DNA of 22,597 bases from Bacillota bacterium (GCA_009787135.1 WRGP01000245.1:1-22597); one strand, 5' to 3'; shown: positions 6,659 to 15,207, numbered from the stretch's first letter. Translations and numbers: made by a program. The notes: a model not told the origin generated them from the sequence alone.

Positions 6659-7558
6659 ATGCTCGTGAACTGGCCCATGCTTATCCAGCAGGTTGTCAAC
6701 GGTCTGACGGTCGGATGCCTGTACGCGCTCATAGCCATTGGCTATACCATGGTCTACGGCATCCTCAGGCTCATTAATTTCGCCCATGGTGATATCTTTA
6801 TGATGGCGATGTATTTCGCGTTTTTCGGCATCACCGTCTTTTTGATCCCGTGGTGGGCCGTGATGCCGCTGGTGGTTGTGGTGACCACGGCGCTGGGCGT
6901 GCTCATTGAGCAGGCGGCCTACAAGCCGCTGCGGGAAGCGCCGCGCATCTCGCTGCTCATCTCCGCGATTGGCGTGAGCTATCTGTTGGAAAACCTGGCG
7001 ACCGTACTGTTTACGGGTATACCGCGATCGTTCCCGTCCGTGCCGCATTTTACGGAAATGGTTATTGTAGGCCAGGTGCGCATCCAGTGGCTTGGCTTTT
7101 GGGTGCCGCTCATCGTATTGGCGCTGGTCGTCGGCCTGATGTTCATCGTGCACCGCACGAAGACCGGCATGGGCATGCGCGCGGTAAGCAAAGACATGGA
7201 GACCGCCAAGCTCATGGGCGTTCACATCAACAGGATCATCGCCACGACGTTTGGCATAGGGTCCGCGCTGGCCGCCGTGGGCGCGATGCTCTGGGGCATG
7301 AAGTACCCGCAGATGCAGCCGTATGTGGGCGTCATGCCGGGGCTCAAGTGCTTTATCGCGGCGGTCATCGGCGGCATCGGCAATATCACGGGCGCGATCA
7401 TCGGCGGCATTCTGCTGGGCCTGTTGGAGATTCTGATCGTGTATTTCTTTCCGGGGCTGTCCGGCTATAAGGACGCGTTCGCGTTTATCGCGCTGATTCT
7501 CATCCTGCTGCTCAAACCCACCGGCCTGATGGGCGAAGTGGTTACGGACAAGGTATAA
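6659..7558 (+). CDS. livH: Branched-chain amino acid ABC transporter permease LivH
   Basis: A 299-residue inner-membrane subunit of the HAAT-family importer, with about eight hydrophobic helices. The LivH hallmarks are plain: NGLTVGCLYALIAIGYTMVY, then GILRLINFAHGDIFMM, the EAA-like cytoplasmic loop around GMGMRAVSKDMETAKLMG, and GGIGNITGAIIGGILLG near the C-terminus. It pairs with LivM to form the translocation path. Among the clustered starts, ATG at 6659 is preferred because AGGA lies five to six bases upstream; GTG at 6656 and GTG at 6665 are alternatives that alter only two residues. It lies 88 bases after the binding-protein gene, beyond the hairpin, and 13 bases before livM. Confidence 0.94.
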   Translation: MLVNWPMLIQQVVNGLTVGCLYALIAIGYTMVYGILRLINFAHGDIFMMAMYFAFFGITVFLIPWWAVMPLVVVVTTALGVLIEQAAYKPLREAPRISLLISAIGVSYLLENLATVLFTGIPRSFPSVPHFTEMVIVGQVRIQWLGFWVPLIVLALVVGLMFIVHRTKTGMGMRAVSKDMETAKLMGVHINRIIATTFGIGSALAAVGAMLWGMKYPQMQPYVGVMPGLKCFIAAVIGGIGNITGAIIGGILLGLLEILIVYFFPGLSGYKDAFAFIALILILLLKPTGLMGEVVTDKV

Positions 7559-7571
7559 GGGAGGCGGGCAT

Positions 7572-8693
7572 ATGGCGGAAAAGAAATTTACGGGCGTTGC
7601 GGCCCGCATGACCCCGCGCCGGGGGCGCGATCTAACCTTGTCCTGCGCGGCCATCGCGGCCATCCTTCTCTTTACGCACTTTGCGATGCAGGGCTTTATC
7701 CTCGACGCGTATCTTGTGCGCATCCTCAACATGTGCGCGACATACGCGATCCTTGGGCTTTCCATGAACCTGGTGAACGGGTTTACGGGCCTGTTTTCCC
7801 TGGGGCAGGCGGGGTTTATGGCGGTCGGCGCGTATGTGACCACCATCCTGTTCCTCTCGCCGGAGGCGAAGGGAGCGCTTTTTTACCTGAAGCCCATGGA
7901 GCCTTTTTTGCAGGCGATCCAGCTACCCTTCTGGCTGTCGCTGCTGGTCGCGGGCCTGGTGTCGGCGCTGGCCGCTTTCCTGATCGGCTTCCCGTGCCTG
8001 AGGCTTCGCGGCGATTATCTGGCTATCGCCACGCTGGGCTTTTCGGAAATCATTCGCGTGCTGTTTACCAACATGCAGACGGTCACGAACGGCGCGGTGG
8101 GGCTTAAGGGCATACCGCCGGTGGTGAACCTGTGGTGGTCGTTTGGGATCATGGCGCTGGTGATTGTGTTTATCCGCCGGCTCATGCGCACCAGCTACGG
8201 CCGGGCGTTCAAGGCGATACGGGATGACGAGGTCGCGGCGGAAAGCATGGGTATCTCGCTCTTTAAGCATAAGATGATGTCCTTCGTGCTCTCCGGGTTC
8301 ATCGCGGGGCTGGGCGGCGGCCTGATCGCCAGCATCGTGGGGTCCATCAATCCGCTGCAGTTCCGGTTCATCCTCTCCTACGATATTTTGATGATCGTCG
8401 TCCTGGGCGGCATGGGCAGCGTGTCAGGCACGGTGGTGGCCGCGTTCCTCATTACGGCGGCAAAGGAATGGCTGCGCTGGCTGGATAACGGGTTCTCGCT
8501 GGGCCTGTTTCGGGTGCCCGCCATCGCGGGCATGCGCATGGTGGTGTTCTCCGTGCTGCTGATGCTGGTGATCCTCTTCTACCGGCAGGGACTTTCCGGC
8601 GGGAAGGAATTTTCATGGCAGGCGTTGATTGATTTCCTCGGGAAGCCGGCCCGGCGGGATTTGAAGCGGGAGGAAGGGGGGAAGAAAACATGA
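7572..8693 (+). CDS. livM: Branched-chain amino acid ABC transporter permease LivM
   Basis: A 373-residue polytopic protein, the second permease of the importer. Diagnostic segments are LGLSMNLVNGFTGLFSLGQAG, FPCLRLRGDYLAIATLGFSEI and the coupling loop SYGRAFKAIRDDEVAAESMG, followed by FVLSGFIAGLGGGL and VLGGMGSVSGTVVAAF. About nine to ten membrane segments are visible, with a short charged tail KPARRDLKREEGGKK that is longer than in many LivM proteins. The ATG at 7572 follows GGGAGG at good distance. Its TGA overlaps the livG start by four bases (ATGA), indicating coupled translation. Ligand specificity cannot be told from the permease. Confidence 0.94.
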   Translation: MAEKKFTGVAARMTPRRGRDLTLSCAAIAAILLFTHFAMQGFILDAYLVRILNMCATYAILGLSMNLVNGFTGLFSLGQAGFMAVGAYVTTILFLSPEAKGALFYLKPMEPFLQAIQLPFWLSLLVAGLVSALAAFLIGFPCLRLRGDYLAIATLGFSEIIRVLFTNMQTVTNGAVGLKGIPPVVNLWWSFGIMALVIVFIRRLMRTSYGRAFKAIRDDEVAAESMGISLFKHKMMSFVLSGFIAGLGGGLIASIVGSINPLQFRFILSYDILMIVVLGGMGSVSGTVVAAFLITAAKEWLRWLDNGFSLGLFRVPAIAGMRMVVFSVLLMLVILFYRQGLSGGKEFSWQALIDFLGKPARRDLKREEGGKKT

Positions 8694-9471
8694 GCATCCT
8701 CCGGTGCGAAAACCTGGTCATGCGCTTTGGCGGCGTGACAGCGGTGGACGATTTTTCTCCCCATGTGGACCCTGGTGAAATCGTGGCGGTGATCGGCCCC
8801 AACGGCGCGGGCAAGACCACGGCCTTCAACATGATCACCGGCGTGTATAAGCCGGCGTCCGGCAGGGTTTTTCTCGAGCAGGACGGGCAGGTGACCATGC
8901 GCGATATCACGGGCATGCGGCCGGACAGGGTAGCGGCCCTGGGAATCGCGCGCACGTTTCAAAATATCCGCCTTTTCAAATCGCAGACCGTGCTGGAGAA
9001 CGTGCTGATCGCCTGCCACGTGCGGGTGAGGTCCGGCCTGTTTGGCGCGGAAATCAGCTGGCCGCGCTACTATTTGGAAGAGCGGGCTATGCGTGAGCGG
9101 GCCATGGCGCTGCTGGAGCGCGTGGGGCTTCAAGATGCCGCGGGCGAAATGGCGACATCGCTGCCCTACGGAAAGCAGCGCCGCCTCGAGATCGCGCGCG
9201 CGCTGGCGACCCAGCCCAAGCTCTTGCTGCTGGACGAGCCGGCGGCTGGTATGAACCCCAAGGAGACCGAGGATTTGACGCGGTTCGTGTACGACCTGCG
9301 CGGGCAAATGAACTTGGCGGTTTTGATGATTGAGCATCATATGCAGATCGTCATGGATATTTCCGACCGCATTTACGTCCTGGACTACGGGCGGACCATT
9401 GCCCAAGGCACGGCGGCCGCGGTGCAGGCGAACCCGGCCGTTATTGAGGCGTATCTGGGGGTGGAGGAAGC

Positions 9472-9475
<4 letters not shown>
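8690..9475 (+). CDS. livG: Branched-chain amino acid ABC transporter ATPase LivG
   Basis: A 261-residue nucleotide-binding subunit. Walker A is GPNGAGKT (36-43), the Q-loop region is RTFQNIRLF, the signature reads LPYGKQRRLEIARAL in place of the common LSGGQ (as is normal for LivG, which has LSYGQQ), Walker B is LLLLDEPAAGM, and the switch histidine lies in LMIEHHM. The C-terminal YLG motif of the subfamily is present (EAYLGVEEA). It powers import together with LivF on the cytoplasmic face. ATGA overlaps at both ends (with livM and livF) show tight coupling. Confidence 0.95.
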
Positions 9476-10212
<737 letters not shown>

Positions 10213-10215
10213 GAA

Positions 10216-10288
10216 CGGGGGACGCCAGGGGGCGCTGCCCCCTGGACCCCCGCTTAAGGGAAAAATCCCTTAAGAATCCCTTCTTTTT
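10216..10288. repeat. Palindromic intergenic repeat, copy B (two hairpins and T-run)
   Basis: The fullest copy. The first palindrome is CCAGGGGGC (10225-10233), GCT, GCCCCCTGG (10237-10245), bracketed by GGGGG (10217-10221) and CCCCC (10247-10251). The second is CTTAAGGGA (10253-10261), AAAA, TCCCTTAAG (10266-10274). The sequence CCCTTCTTTTT follows, so on the plus strand it could end the livF transcript. Copies A and C share the first palindrome. It looks like a REP/MITE-like intergenic element; no target duplication was identified. Confidence 0.75.
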
Positions 10289-10338
10289 CCGCCAAAACTG
10301 TTAAGATTCAAGATTCCTATAAACTGCTTCAGACCGGG

Positions 10339-10587
10339 GTGTGCTACAAGGCTTACGTGCCGTACCGCTCTTTTCTCCTACAGGACATTGACCGAAACGG
10401 CAACCAGGGCATAGGCAAGCCGGAATCACTTTCTGGGAATCTCGCAGGATATTGGGGCAGGCGCATTGATGATGTGAATCGGTTTATCTATCGGCTAAAG
10501 AAGGGGATGCTTGAAATCGCCCAATGCCGTAGCCATTACGGCGATAAACAGCCAGCTTTCGGGCTGGTTTTTGAACACAAGGCTTGA
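10339..10587 (+). pseudogene. YoeB/Txe-family mRNA interferase toxin with replaced N-terminus
   Basis: From LLQDIDRNGNQGIGKPESLSG onward the 82-residue product matches the YoeB/Txe family, ribosome-dependent mRNA-cleaving toxins, through GYWGRRIDDVNRFIYRL and IAQCRSHYGD. Counterparts of the E. coli YoeB catalytic residues E46 (GKPE), R65 (NRFIY), H83 and Y84 (SHYGD) are all present. The first ~29 residues of the family, strand 1 and helices 1 and 2, are missing; upstream codons encode unrelated sequence (CYKAYVPYRS) running back without a stop into repeat copy B. The C-terminus also extends about 13 residues past the usual HYGDK end. There is no ribosome site at the GTG and no adjacent YefM antitoxin. 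It is best read as a decayed toxin gene, perhaps truncated by the repeat. Confidence 0.7.
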
Positions 10588-10622
10588 CGCCATGGGCTTA
10601 TAATGGCTGTAGGAGGTGAGAC

Positions 10623-10883
10623 GTGAGGCAGCTTACACTACGGCTTGATGGTGAGCTGCACAAGGATGTAAAGTATCTTCTGGCTGAACTAGGCACTCGT
10701 TTCAATGAATACATCCTGGAGCTTATCAAGAAAGAATTTCTTATGCCCCTTTCGTGTCAGTGGCGTCCGTCCATTTGTGCCGCAAACGCTTGGACTGCCT
10801 GTGTTTTCGAGGGCGTACCATTTGCCCCCCTTAACACACTAACACTTCTGCCTTGTTTGCTGTTTCGATACCTACGCCAGTAG
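10623..10883 (+). CDS. Ribbon-helix-helix protein, probably with a degraded 3' end
   Basis: The first ~39 residues form a classic Arc/MetJ-type ribbon-helix-helix: a short strand RQLTLRLDGELHKDVKYLL followed by ELGTRFNEYILELIKKEF, which bind DNA as dimers and usually act as antitoxins or small repressors. After KKEF the remaining 47 residues (MPLSCQWRPSICAANAW and on) look like translated noncoding DNA, so the natural stop has probably been lost by mutation or a junction. Start is GTG at 10623, with a strong AGGAGGTG six bases away and a TATAAT hexamer at 10599-10604 upstream lacking a well-spaced -35. It lies just after the YoeB relic but is not its normal antitoxin type. Confidence 0.55.
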   Translation: MRQLTLRLDGELHKDVKYLLAELGTRFNEYILELIKKEFLMPLSCQWRPSICAANAWTACVFEGVPFAPLNTLTLLPCLLFRYLRQ

Positions 10884-10884
10884 T

Positions 10885-10918
10885 GGGGACGCCAGGGAGC
10901 GCTGTCCCCGGCGTCCCC
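10885..10918. repeat. Palindromic intergenic repeat, copy C
   Basis: GGGGACGCC (10885-10893) and GGCGTCCCC (10910-10918) form a perfect 9-bp outer stem around AGGGAGCGCTGTCCCC, which contains an inner GGGA/TCCC stem. The left half GACGCCAGGG-GCGCTG matches copies A and B. It sits between the convergent ribbon-helix-helix fragment and the 61-residue gene, where it may also act as a terminator for both. Confidence 0.7.
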
Positions 10919-10925
10919 CCATCGC

Positions 10926-11111
10926 CTACGCAAACATCGAATCCACAAACGCCTGCATCTCTTCCTTAGACCCGATGCCATGCGTGCGCTCAATAACAGC
11001 CCGCTTCTGTTCCATGGAAAGGCTTGCGAATTTGGTAAAGGCGTCCAGATTTTGCGCCAGCGCCATGCCCAGCCCCATGGGCATTTCCGCCCCGTATGGA
11101 TACTTTGCCAT
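10926..11111 (-). CDS. Small conserved-type protein, 61 residues, unknown function
   Basis: Product begins MAKYPYGAEMPMGLGMALAQNLDAF and ends with a helical half containing KFASLSMEQKRAVIERTHG and SKEEMQAFVDSMF. The composition and pattern (PYG, then a Met/Gly/Leu-rich amphipathic stretch, then HG-x-x-SKEEM) look like those of short hypothetical proteins found in many Clostridia; no function is known to me. There is no signal peptide or clear membrane helix. ATG at 11111 is preferred; a GTG at 11123 lies within the GGGGTGAT ribosome site. A good promoter lies directly upstream and an 8-bp inverted repeat brackets promoter and ribosome site. The codon pattern and own promoter support a real gene. 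Confidence 0.75.
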   Translation of the reverse strand: MAKYPYGAEMPMGLGMALAQNLDAFTKFASLSMEQKRAVIERTHGIGSKEEMQAFVDSMFA

Positions 11112-11122
11112 AAAATAAATCA

Positions 11123-11165
11123 CCCCTTTGCCAGAATAGGTTCATACTATTGTGGGTCAAAGGGG
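11123..11165. repeat. Inverted repeat bracketing the promoter of the 61-residue gene
   Basis: CCCCTTTG (11123-11130) and CAAAGGGG (11158-11165) are perfect 8-bp arms 27 bases apart, with a nested AATAG (11135-11139)/CTATT (11147-11151). One arm overlaps the -35 element and the other the ribosome site of the small gene. On the plus strand the second arm is followed by TTGTTTT. It may be an operator or an mRNA leader structure, or a terminator read from the plus strand. Confidence 0.55.
11133..11160 (-). promoter_or_regulatory. Promoter of the 61-residue gene
   Basis: On the minus strand TTGACC (11160-11155), a 16-base spacer and TATTCT (11138-11133). The hexamers match consensus in five and four positions. 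The start point would fall near 11126, very close to the ribosome site, so the leader is short. Confidence 0.55.
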
Positions 11166-11181
11166 TTGTTTTATGCGCGCG

Positions 11182-12756
11182 CTATACGGTCTGGCCTGAC
11201 ACGCGTTTGGATATAGCCGCAACGCCCATCGTGATGCCTGCGGCCGCATAAATACCCGAGCGCAGAAGGGATACGACGTCTGGATGAACCCCGATATACA
11301 TAAACGCGGGGACATTATTTAGGATGACGTATGTCATAACGATAAACAACGATTCAAATGCCCTGCGCGTTTTCGTAAACTCGCCTGAGAATATGGCCAA
11401 TGAAGGCAAGAACACCGCGCCTGCCAGACACGCCAATACGCCAGCCGCCTGGCCCGCAAGCAGCATTCGCAGCATAACTGGAAGCGCAAGTGCCGCGGCA
11501 AGCGTCATGCCGGACAGCCAAGAAGACACGATTTGACGCAAGCGCCCATTGGGTATGACAGCGATGCATTTGAGCATGTCATGCTGATACTCACGGCTGC
11601 CCATAGTGGAAAACACGTTGACAAACCACAGCATGAACAGGGGAAGGACGTATATCTGCACTGCCCCTAAATCCAGGCATAGACAGCAGATCAGCCCGCC
11701 AAGGCTTACGATTTTCCACATAAATGGCTGTCCGGCCAGCATAAGGCGCAATTCCGCGGCAAGGCCGCGAAGACCAGCGTTTCCGTGTGCGGGTTGTGCC
11801 GGTTTGTATACGGCTGTCCCTTTTGCGTCATCAGCCCGCGGTTCTTTACCGGCACGGCGTTTTTTAGGCAGCTTTATGACAGATAGGCTTTGCGATAGGC
11901 TATAAAGCGGCGCTGACAGCAGCGTGATCACCAGCGTTACGCAGGCCATGCCCGCGAAGCCTTGGATGTCTGCGGCAACCAGGCGCACTCCATGAAAGAT
12001 CAGCTGCGCGGTGGGCTGAACCGCCAATTCCATCCCGCCTAAAAACATCAGGATATCCATAGGCTGTCCTGATTGCTCTAACACGGCCCGCGCGATCGTG
12101 TGGAAAATTACAGCCGTACCGGAAAAATCAAAAGACCGGAGCAATAGCGAAGGTGATTGCGCTTCCGAAATCAAGACGTACATGGAAAAAAAGGCGACGA
12201 CATATAGAACGGAGCCGATGGCCCCGCGCAGCAAACGGAAGCTTTCAAAAAGCACCGCCATAGCCGCGCAAAAAGGCAAGGCCGCCACTAAAAATGCAAA
12301 TGGCGATAGGAAGTCATAAACGGATAAGTATTGGCCGGGGAAACGCCAGGTCATCATCAAAAACGAACCGAGTATGACCACGGCTGTAAAGCAATACAGA
12401 AGCAAGGTCCCCGAGCAGAACTTTCCAAGCATATAGCGTACATGCCCAAGCGGCGATGCCGCGATCAGCTGGGACACGCCTGATTTTTCATCATAGGTGA
12501 TAGTATTCTTAAGGTAGAAAAAGCCGATAAACGGCAGGAAGAAACCGAGCCCCCACGCGCTGGCGATCGGGATCCAGCTCGCGTTGCCAGCCTGCATAAA
12601 GCGGTCGGGCTGTATGGTTATGACCTGCAGCGAGCCGTCATTCCGCGGAACAAACCAAAACGCGCCAAACAGGGCGAACGCGATCATCGCGATAAACGAG
12701 AACCGGCGTGAACGCTCCTGAAAATCCGCGCGCGCCACCCCTGCTACGCCCCTCAT
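11182..12756 (-). CDS. ABC-2 type transporter permease, two-module
   Basis: A 524-residue membrane protein with about twelve hydrophobic segments in two sets, separated by a charged linker near residues 300-345 (LPKKRRAGKEPRADDAKG). The first half starts with a single helix, an extracytoplasmic loop, then DEKSGVSQLIAASPLGHVRYMLGKF, a cytoplasmic segment typical of ABC-2 exporters (SxxxLIxxSPxxxxxYxLGK). The second half repeats the pattern with STMGSREYQHDMLKCIAVIPNGRLRQIVSSW. It would form the channel energised by the ATPase encoded just upstream, with which it overlaps by four bases (ATGA). Substrate is unknown; antibiotics, peptides or lipids are all possible. No gene for a partner sensor kinase is seen. 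Confidence 0.85.
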   Translation of the reverse strand: MRGVAGVARADFQERSRRFSFIAMIAFALFGAFWFVPRNDGSLQVITIQPDRFMQAGNASWIPIASAWGLGFFLPFIGFFYLKNTITYDEKSGVSQLIAASPLGHVRYMLGKFCSGTLLLYCFTAVVILGSFLMMTWRFPGQYLSVYDFLSPFAFLVAALPFCAAMAVLFESFRLLRGAIGSVLYVVAFFSMYVLISEAQSPSLLLRSFDFSGTAVIFHTIARAVLEQSGQPMDILMFLGGMELAVQPTAQLIFHGVRLVAADIQGFAGMACVTLVITLLSAPLYSLSQSLSVIKLPKKRRAGKEPRADDAKGTAVYKPAQPAHGNAGLRGLAAELRLMLAGQPFMWKIVSLGGLICCLCLDLGAVQIYVLPLFMLWFVNVFSTMGSREYQHDMLKCIAVIPNGRLRQIVSSWLSGMTLAAALALPVMLRMLLAGQAAGVLACLAGAVFLPSLAIFSGEFTKTRRAFESLFIVMTYVILNNVPAFMYIGVHPDVVSLLRSGIYAAAGITMGVAAISKRVSGQTV

Positions 12757-13478
12757 GCCGGCAGCCCCCCATGCACGAAATGCAGATACGCGGTTTCCAT
12801 ATTGCCGTCGGTGTTTTGCGTAAATACCTTAGGCGTGCCATGGAAAACAAGCCGCCCTTTTTGGATTACCGCCAATTGTGACGCGGTGGACTCAATATCT
12901 GAAATGATGTGCGTGGACAGCAGCACGATCCTCGTTTTCGCCAAATCGCAGAGCAAGTCACGCAAGCGGATGCGCTCTTCAGGGTCAAGGCCGACGCTCG
13001 GTTCATCCACGATAATAACCTGTGGATCGCCGAGCAACGCGCAGGCGATACCGACCCGCTGCCGCATGCCGCCGGAATACTCGGACAGCCGGCGCTTTTT
13101 GTATTCGCTTAGATGGAATATGGCAAGCAGGTCATTGATTTGCCGTCTGGCGTCGCCGCTTTTCAACCCTTTTAGCGACGATATGTAGGATAAAAACTCA
13201 AAGGCCGTCAAATTGGGGTAAACAGCCACATCCTGCGGCAAATAGCCCAAAGTTTTTCTGATTGCGTTGGGTTTCTTCTGGATGTCTATGCCATTTAAAG
13301 TAACGCTGCCTGATGTTGGCGTAACAAGCGTGGCCAATATCTTCATCAGCGTACTTTTGCCAGCGCCATTTGGGCCCACAAGGCCGAAAACGCCCCCGCT
13401 TTCGATTTCCAGCGTAAAATCCGACAGCGCCTGCACCCCGGCGTATTTCTTTGATAGGTTGATGATGTTTAGGTTCAT
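12753..13478 (-). CDS. ABC transporter ATP-binding protein of an ABC-2 exporter
   Basis: A 241-residue ATPase of the CcmA/drug-exporter type: Walker A GPNGAGKST, Q-loop GYLPQDVAVYPNLTA, signature SEYSGGMRQRVGIACALL, Walker B VIIVDEPSVGLDP, and switch histidine in LLSTHIISDI. The short C-terminal part (VFHGTPKVFTQNTDGNMETAYLHFVHG) is normal for the group. The ATG at 13478 follows GGGAGG at about five bases; longer in-frame starts to 13520 cross the dyad and lack a ribosome site. It heads a two-gene operon with the permease and lies 50 bases from the end of the GNAT gene. Confidence 0.92.
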   Translation of the reverse strand: MNLNIINLSKKYAGVQALSDFTLEIESGGVFGLVGPNGAGKSTLMKILATLVTPTSGSVTLNGIDIQKKPNAIRKTLGYLPQDVAVYPNLTAFEFLSYISSLKGLKSGDARRQINDLLAIFHLSEYKKRRLSEYSGGMRQRVGIACALLGDPQVIIVDEPSVGLDPEERIRLRDLLCDLAKTRIVLLSTHIISDIESTASQLAVIQKGRLVFHGTPKVFTQNTDGNMETAYLHFVHGGLPA

Positions 13479-13507
13479 ACGCGCCTCCCTCATATACCTG
13501 TTGCGGA

Positions 13508-13548
13508 CAATACCGGCCATAGTATTGCCTACCCCAGCGTCTTCTCAA
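13508..13548 (-). promoter_or_regulatory. Possible promoter and operator dyad of the ABC-2 operon
   Basis: On the minus strand TTGAGA (13548-13543), 16-base spacer and AATACT (13526-13521), the -35 lying in the 3' end of the GNAT gene. The -10 overlaps a perfect 6-bp dyad, CAATAC (13508-13513)/GTATTG (13522-13527). The position suits a repressor site; the hexamers are only moderate, so this is tentative. Confidence 0.35.
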
Positions 13549-14032
13549 ACGCGACGCGCGGCTGTCCGTCCGCGAGGTAAATGACGCCGCACGCGGCATA
13601 GCCGTTTTTTTGTAGCATGCCTCGCATCACACGGTTATCCCGATGGGTGTCAACGCGAACGCCCCACACGCCCCGCTCCCGGATAAGGCGTTCCGCGCCG
13701 GCCATCAGCTCGCCGGACGCGCCGCTGCCGCGCGCCGTGGCGGCCAGGGCAATGCGGTGAATGCAGGCATACGGCTCGGGCGAGGCCCACGCGCCATCCT
13801 CGATGACGGCATAGGTGGGCTCGCCCGTAAAGAGGACGGTGGCAATGCCAATAACCTGCCCGCGCCGCTCCAGCACATAGGCCGCGCCATCGTGTATATC
13901 GCCAGCCATGACCCGCTCGTTTGGATAGCCATCCTGCCACTGGTCTACGCCTTGCGCGGCAAGATATTTTTGGGCCATGGCGACAATCGAAAGCATGGCG
14001 GGCAGATCTTTTTCAGATGCCGGCCGGAACAC
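13529..14032 (-). CDS. GNAT-family N-acetyltransferase
   Basis: A 167-residue protein with the GNAT fold: FRPASEKDLPAML at the N-terminus, a central strand pair GQVIGIATVLFTGEP, the strand CIHRIALAATARGSGASGEL that carries the acetyl-CoA binding R-G-x-G-A loop, and the late motif NRVMRGMLQKNGYAACGVIYL. It transfers an acetyl group from acetyl-CoA to an unknown amine. The start is GTG at 14032, five bases after the serA stop; the nearest Shine-Dalgarno-like AAAGG is too close, so translation may depend on coupling to serA. A downstream ATG at codon 13 would cut into the fold. The linkage with serCA suggests shared expression more than shared chemistry. Confidence 0.85.
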   Translation of the reverse strand: MFRPASEKDLPAMLSIVAMAQKYLAAQGVDQWQDGYPNERVMAGDIHDGAAYVLERRGQVIGIATVLFTGEPTYAVIEDGAWASPEPYACIHRIALAATARGSGASGELMAGAERLIRERGVWGVRVDTHRDNRVMRGMLQKNGYAACGVIYLADGQPRVAFEKTLG

Positions 14033-14037
14033 GGCCT

Positions 14038-15207
14038 TTATGATTGGATGAGGCGAACCCGCGCTACTTGTTCCAGCTTGCCAAGGGCCTCAAGCAGGGA
14101 TGCTTCCGGCAGTTGCCCCAATTCCAGCACGGTAACGGCCACATCGCCGCGGCTCTTGTTGAGCATGTTGACGATGTTGATATTCCGCGCTGAAATAAGG
14201 CCGGAAATTTGGCTGACAAGGCCGGGCGCGTTATCGTGGATGATCAGCACACGGCTGCCCTCAGACTGGCCAAGGCTGATTTCAGGCAGGTTGACGCTGT
14301 TATGGATGGTGCCCTTTTCCAGATAATCGCGCAATTGGGCCGCAGCCATGACCGCGCAGCACTCCTCGCTCTCGGGCGTGGAGGCGCCCAGGTGCGGAAT
14401 GCACACAACGCCCGGCACATCGAGCATATCCTCGGTGGGGAAGTCGGTGACATAGGAGGCAAGCTTGCCTTCCGCAAGCGCGGCGCGCAGGGCGTCTCCT
14501 TGAACGAGCTCGGCGCGGCTGAAGTTAAGCAGATGCGCGCCTGTTTTCATCTGGCCGATGAGTTTTTCGTTGAACATGCCGCGGGTCTTTTCACCCAGCG
14601 GGACGTGGACGGATACAAAATGACTGTCCGCGAGCAATTCCGCCAGCGAAGCCGCGCGCTTGATAGCGCGCGAGAGCGACCAGGCGTGCTCGACGGAAAT
14701 GTACGGGTCTATGCCGATGACCTCCATGCCCAGCCCGTTGGCCGCCGCGTTGGCCACAAGCGCGCCAATCGCGCCCAAGCCGATCACGCCCAGCGTTTTG
14801 CCCCGCAGTTCCGGGCCGACGAACTGGCCCTTGCCCTTTTCCACAAGCGCGGGGACATCTTCCTGCCCCTTGAGGCCTTTCACCCATTCGATACCCTCCG
14901 CGACCCTGCGGCCGCTCATGAGCATGCCCAGCACCACAAGCTCGGCCACGGCGTTGGCGTTGGCGCCGGGCGTGTTGAACACGGCGATGCCGGCCTTGGT
15001 GTACGCGCTGACGGGAATGTTGTTGACGCCGGCGCCCGCGCGCGCCACGGCGAGCACGCTGTCTGGCGTTGCCATTCCGTGCATGGAGGCGCTGCGCACC
15101 AGCACGGCGTCCGGCGCGGCTTCCTCGGCGGATACGGCATAGGCGGCCTTGGGCATCTGTTCATAGATGATGTCGGAAATTTTATTCAGCGCGAGAATTT
15201 TATACAT
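14038..15207 (-). CDS. serA: D-3-phosphoglycerate dehydrogenase
   Basis: A 389-residue NAD-dependent enzyme that oxidises 3-phosphoglycerate to phosphohydroxypyruvate, the first step of serine synthesis. Visible are the N-terminal substrate domain with VARAGAGVNNI, the Rossmann motif GLGAIG (143-148) with the acidic residue in IGIDPY, the catalytic set R231, E259 and H272 (IPHLGAST), and a C-terminal ACT domain from about residue 319 (RVLIIHDNAPGLVSQISGLI). There is no intervening ASB domain, so it is the shorter class; the ACT domain suggests feedback control by serine. AAGGAGG precedes the ATG at normal distance. It follows serC by 37 bases. Confidence 0.94.
   Translation of the reverse strand: MYKILALNKISDIIYEQMPKAAYAVSAEEAAPDAVLVRSASMHGMATPDSVLAVARAGAGVNNIPVSAYTKAGIAVFNTPGANANAVAELVVLGMLMSGRRVAEGIEWVKGLKGQEDVPALVEKGKGQFVGPELRGKTLGVIGLGAIGALVANAAANGLGMEVIGIDPYISVEHAWSLSRAIKRAASLAELLADSHFVSVHVPLGEKTRGMFNEKLIGQMKTGAHLLNFSRAELVQGDALRAALAEGKLASYVTDFPTEDMLDVPGVVCIPHLGASTPESEECCAVMAAAQLRDYLEKGTIHNSVNLPEISLGQSEGSRVLIIHDNAPGLVSQISGLISARNINIVNMLNKSRGDVAVTVLELGQLPEASLLEALGKLEQVARVRLIQS

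Noticed and set aside
6644..7846. 400-codon minus-strand frame opposite livH and livM
   Set aside because: Composition dominated by His/Arg/Gln, and it crosses two well-supported permease genes.
10584..10604. Promoter TTGACG ... TATAAT ahead of the ribbon-helix-helix gene
   Set aside because: The hexamers are good but only nine bases apart, too short for a sigma-A promoter; only the -10 might be real.
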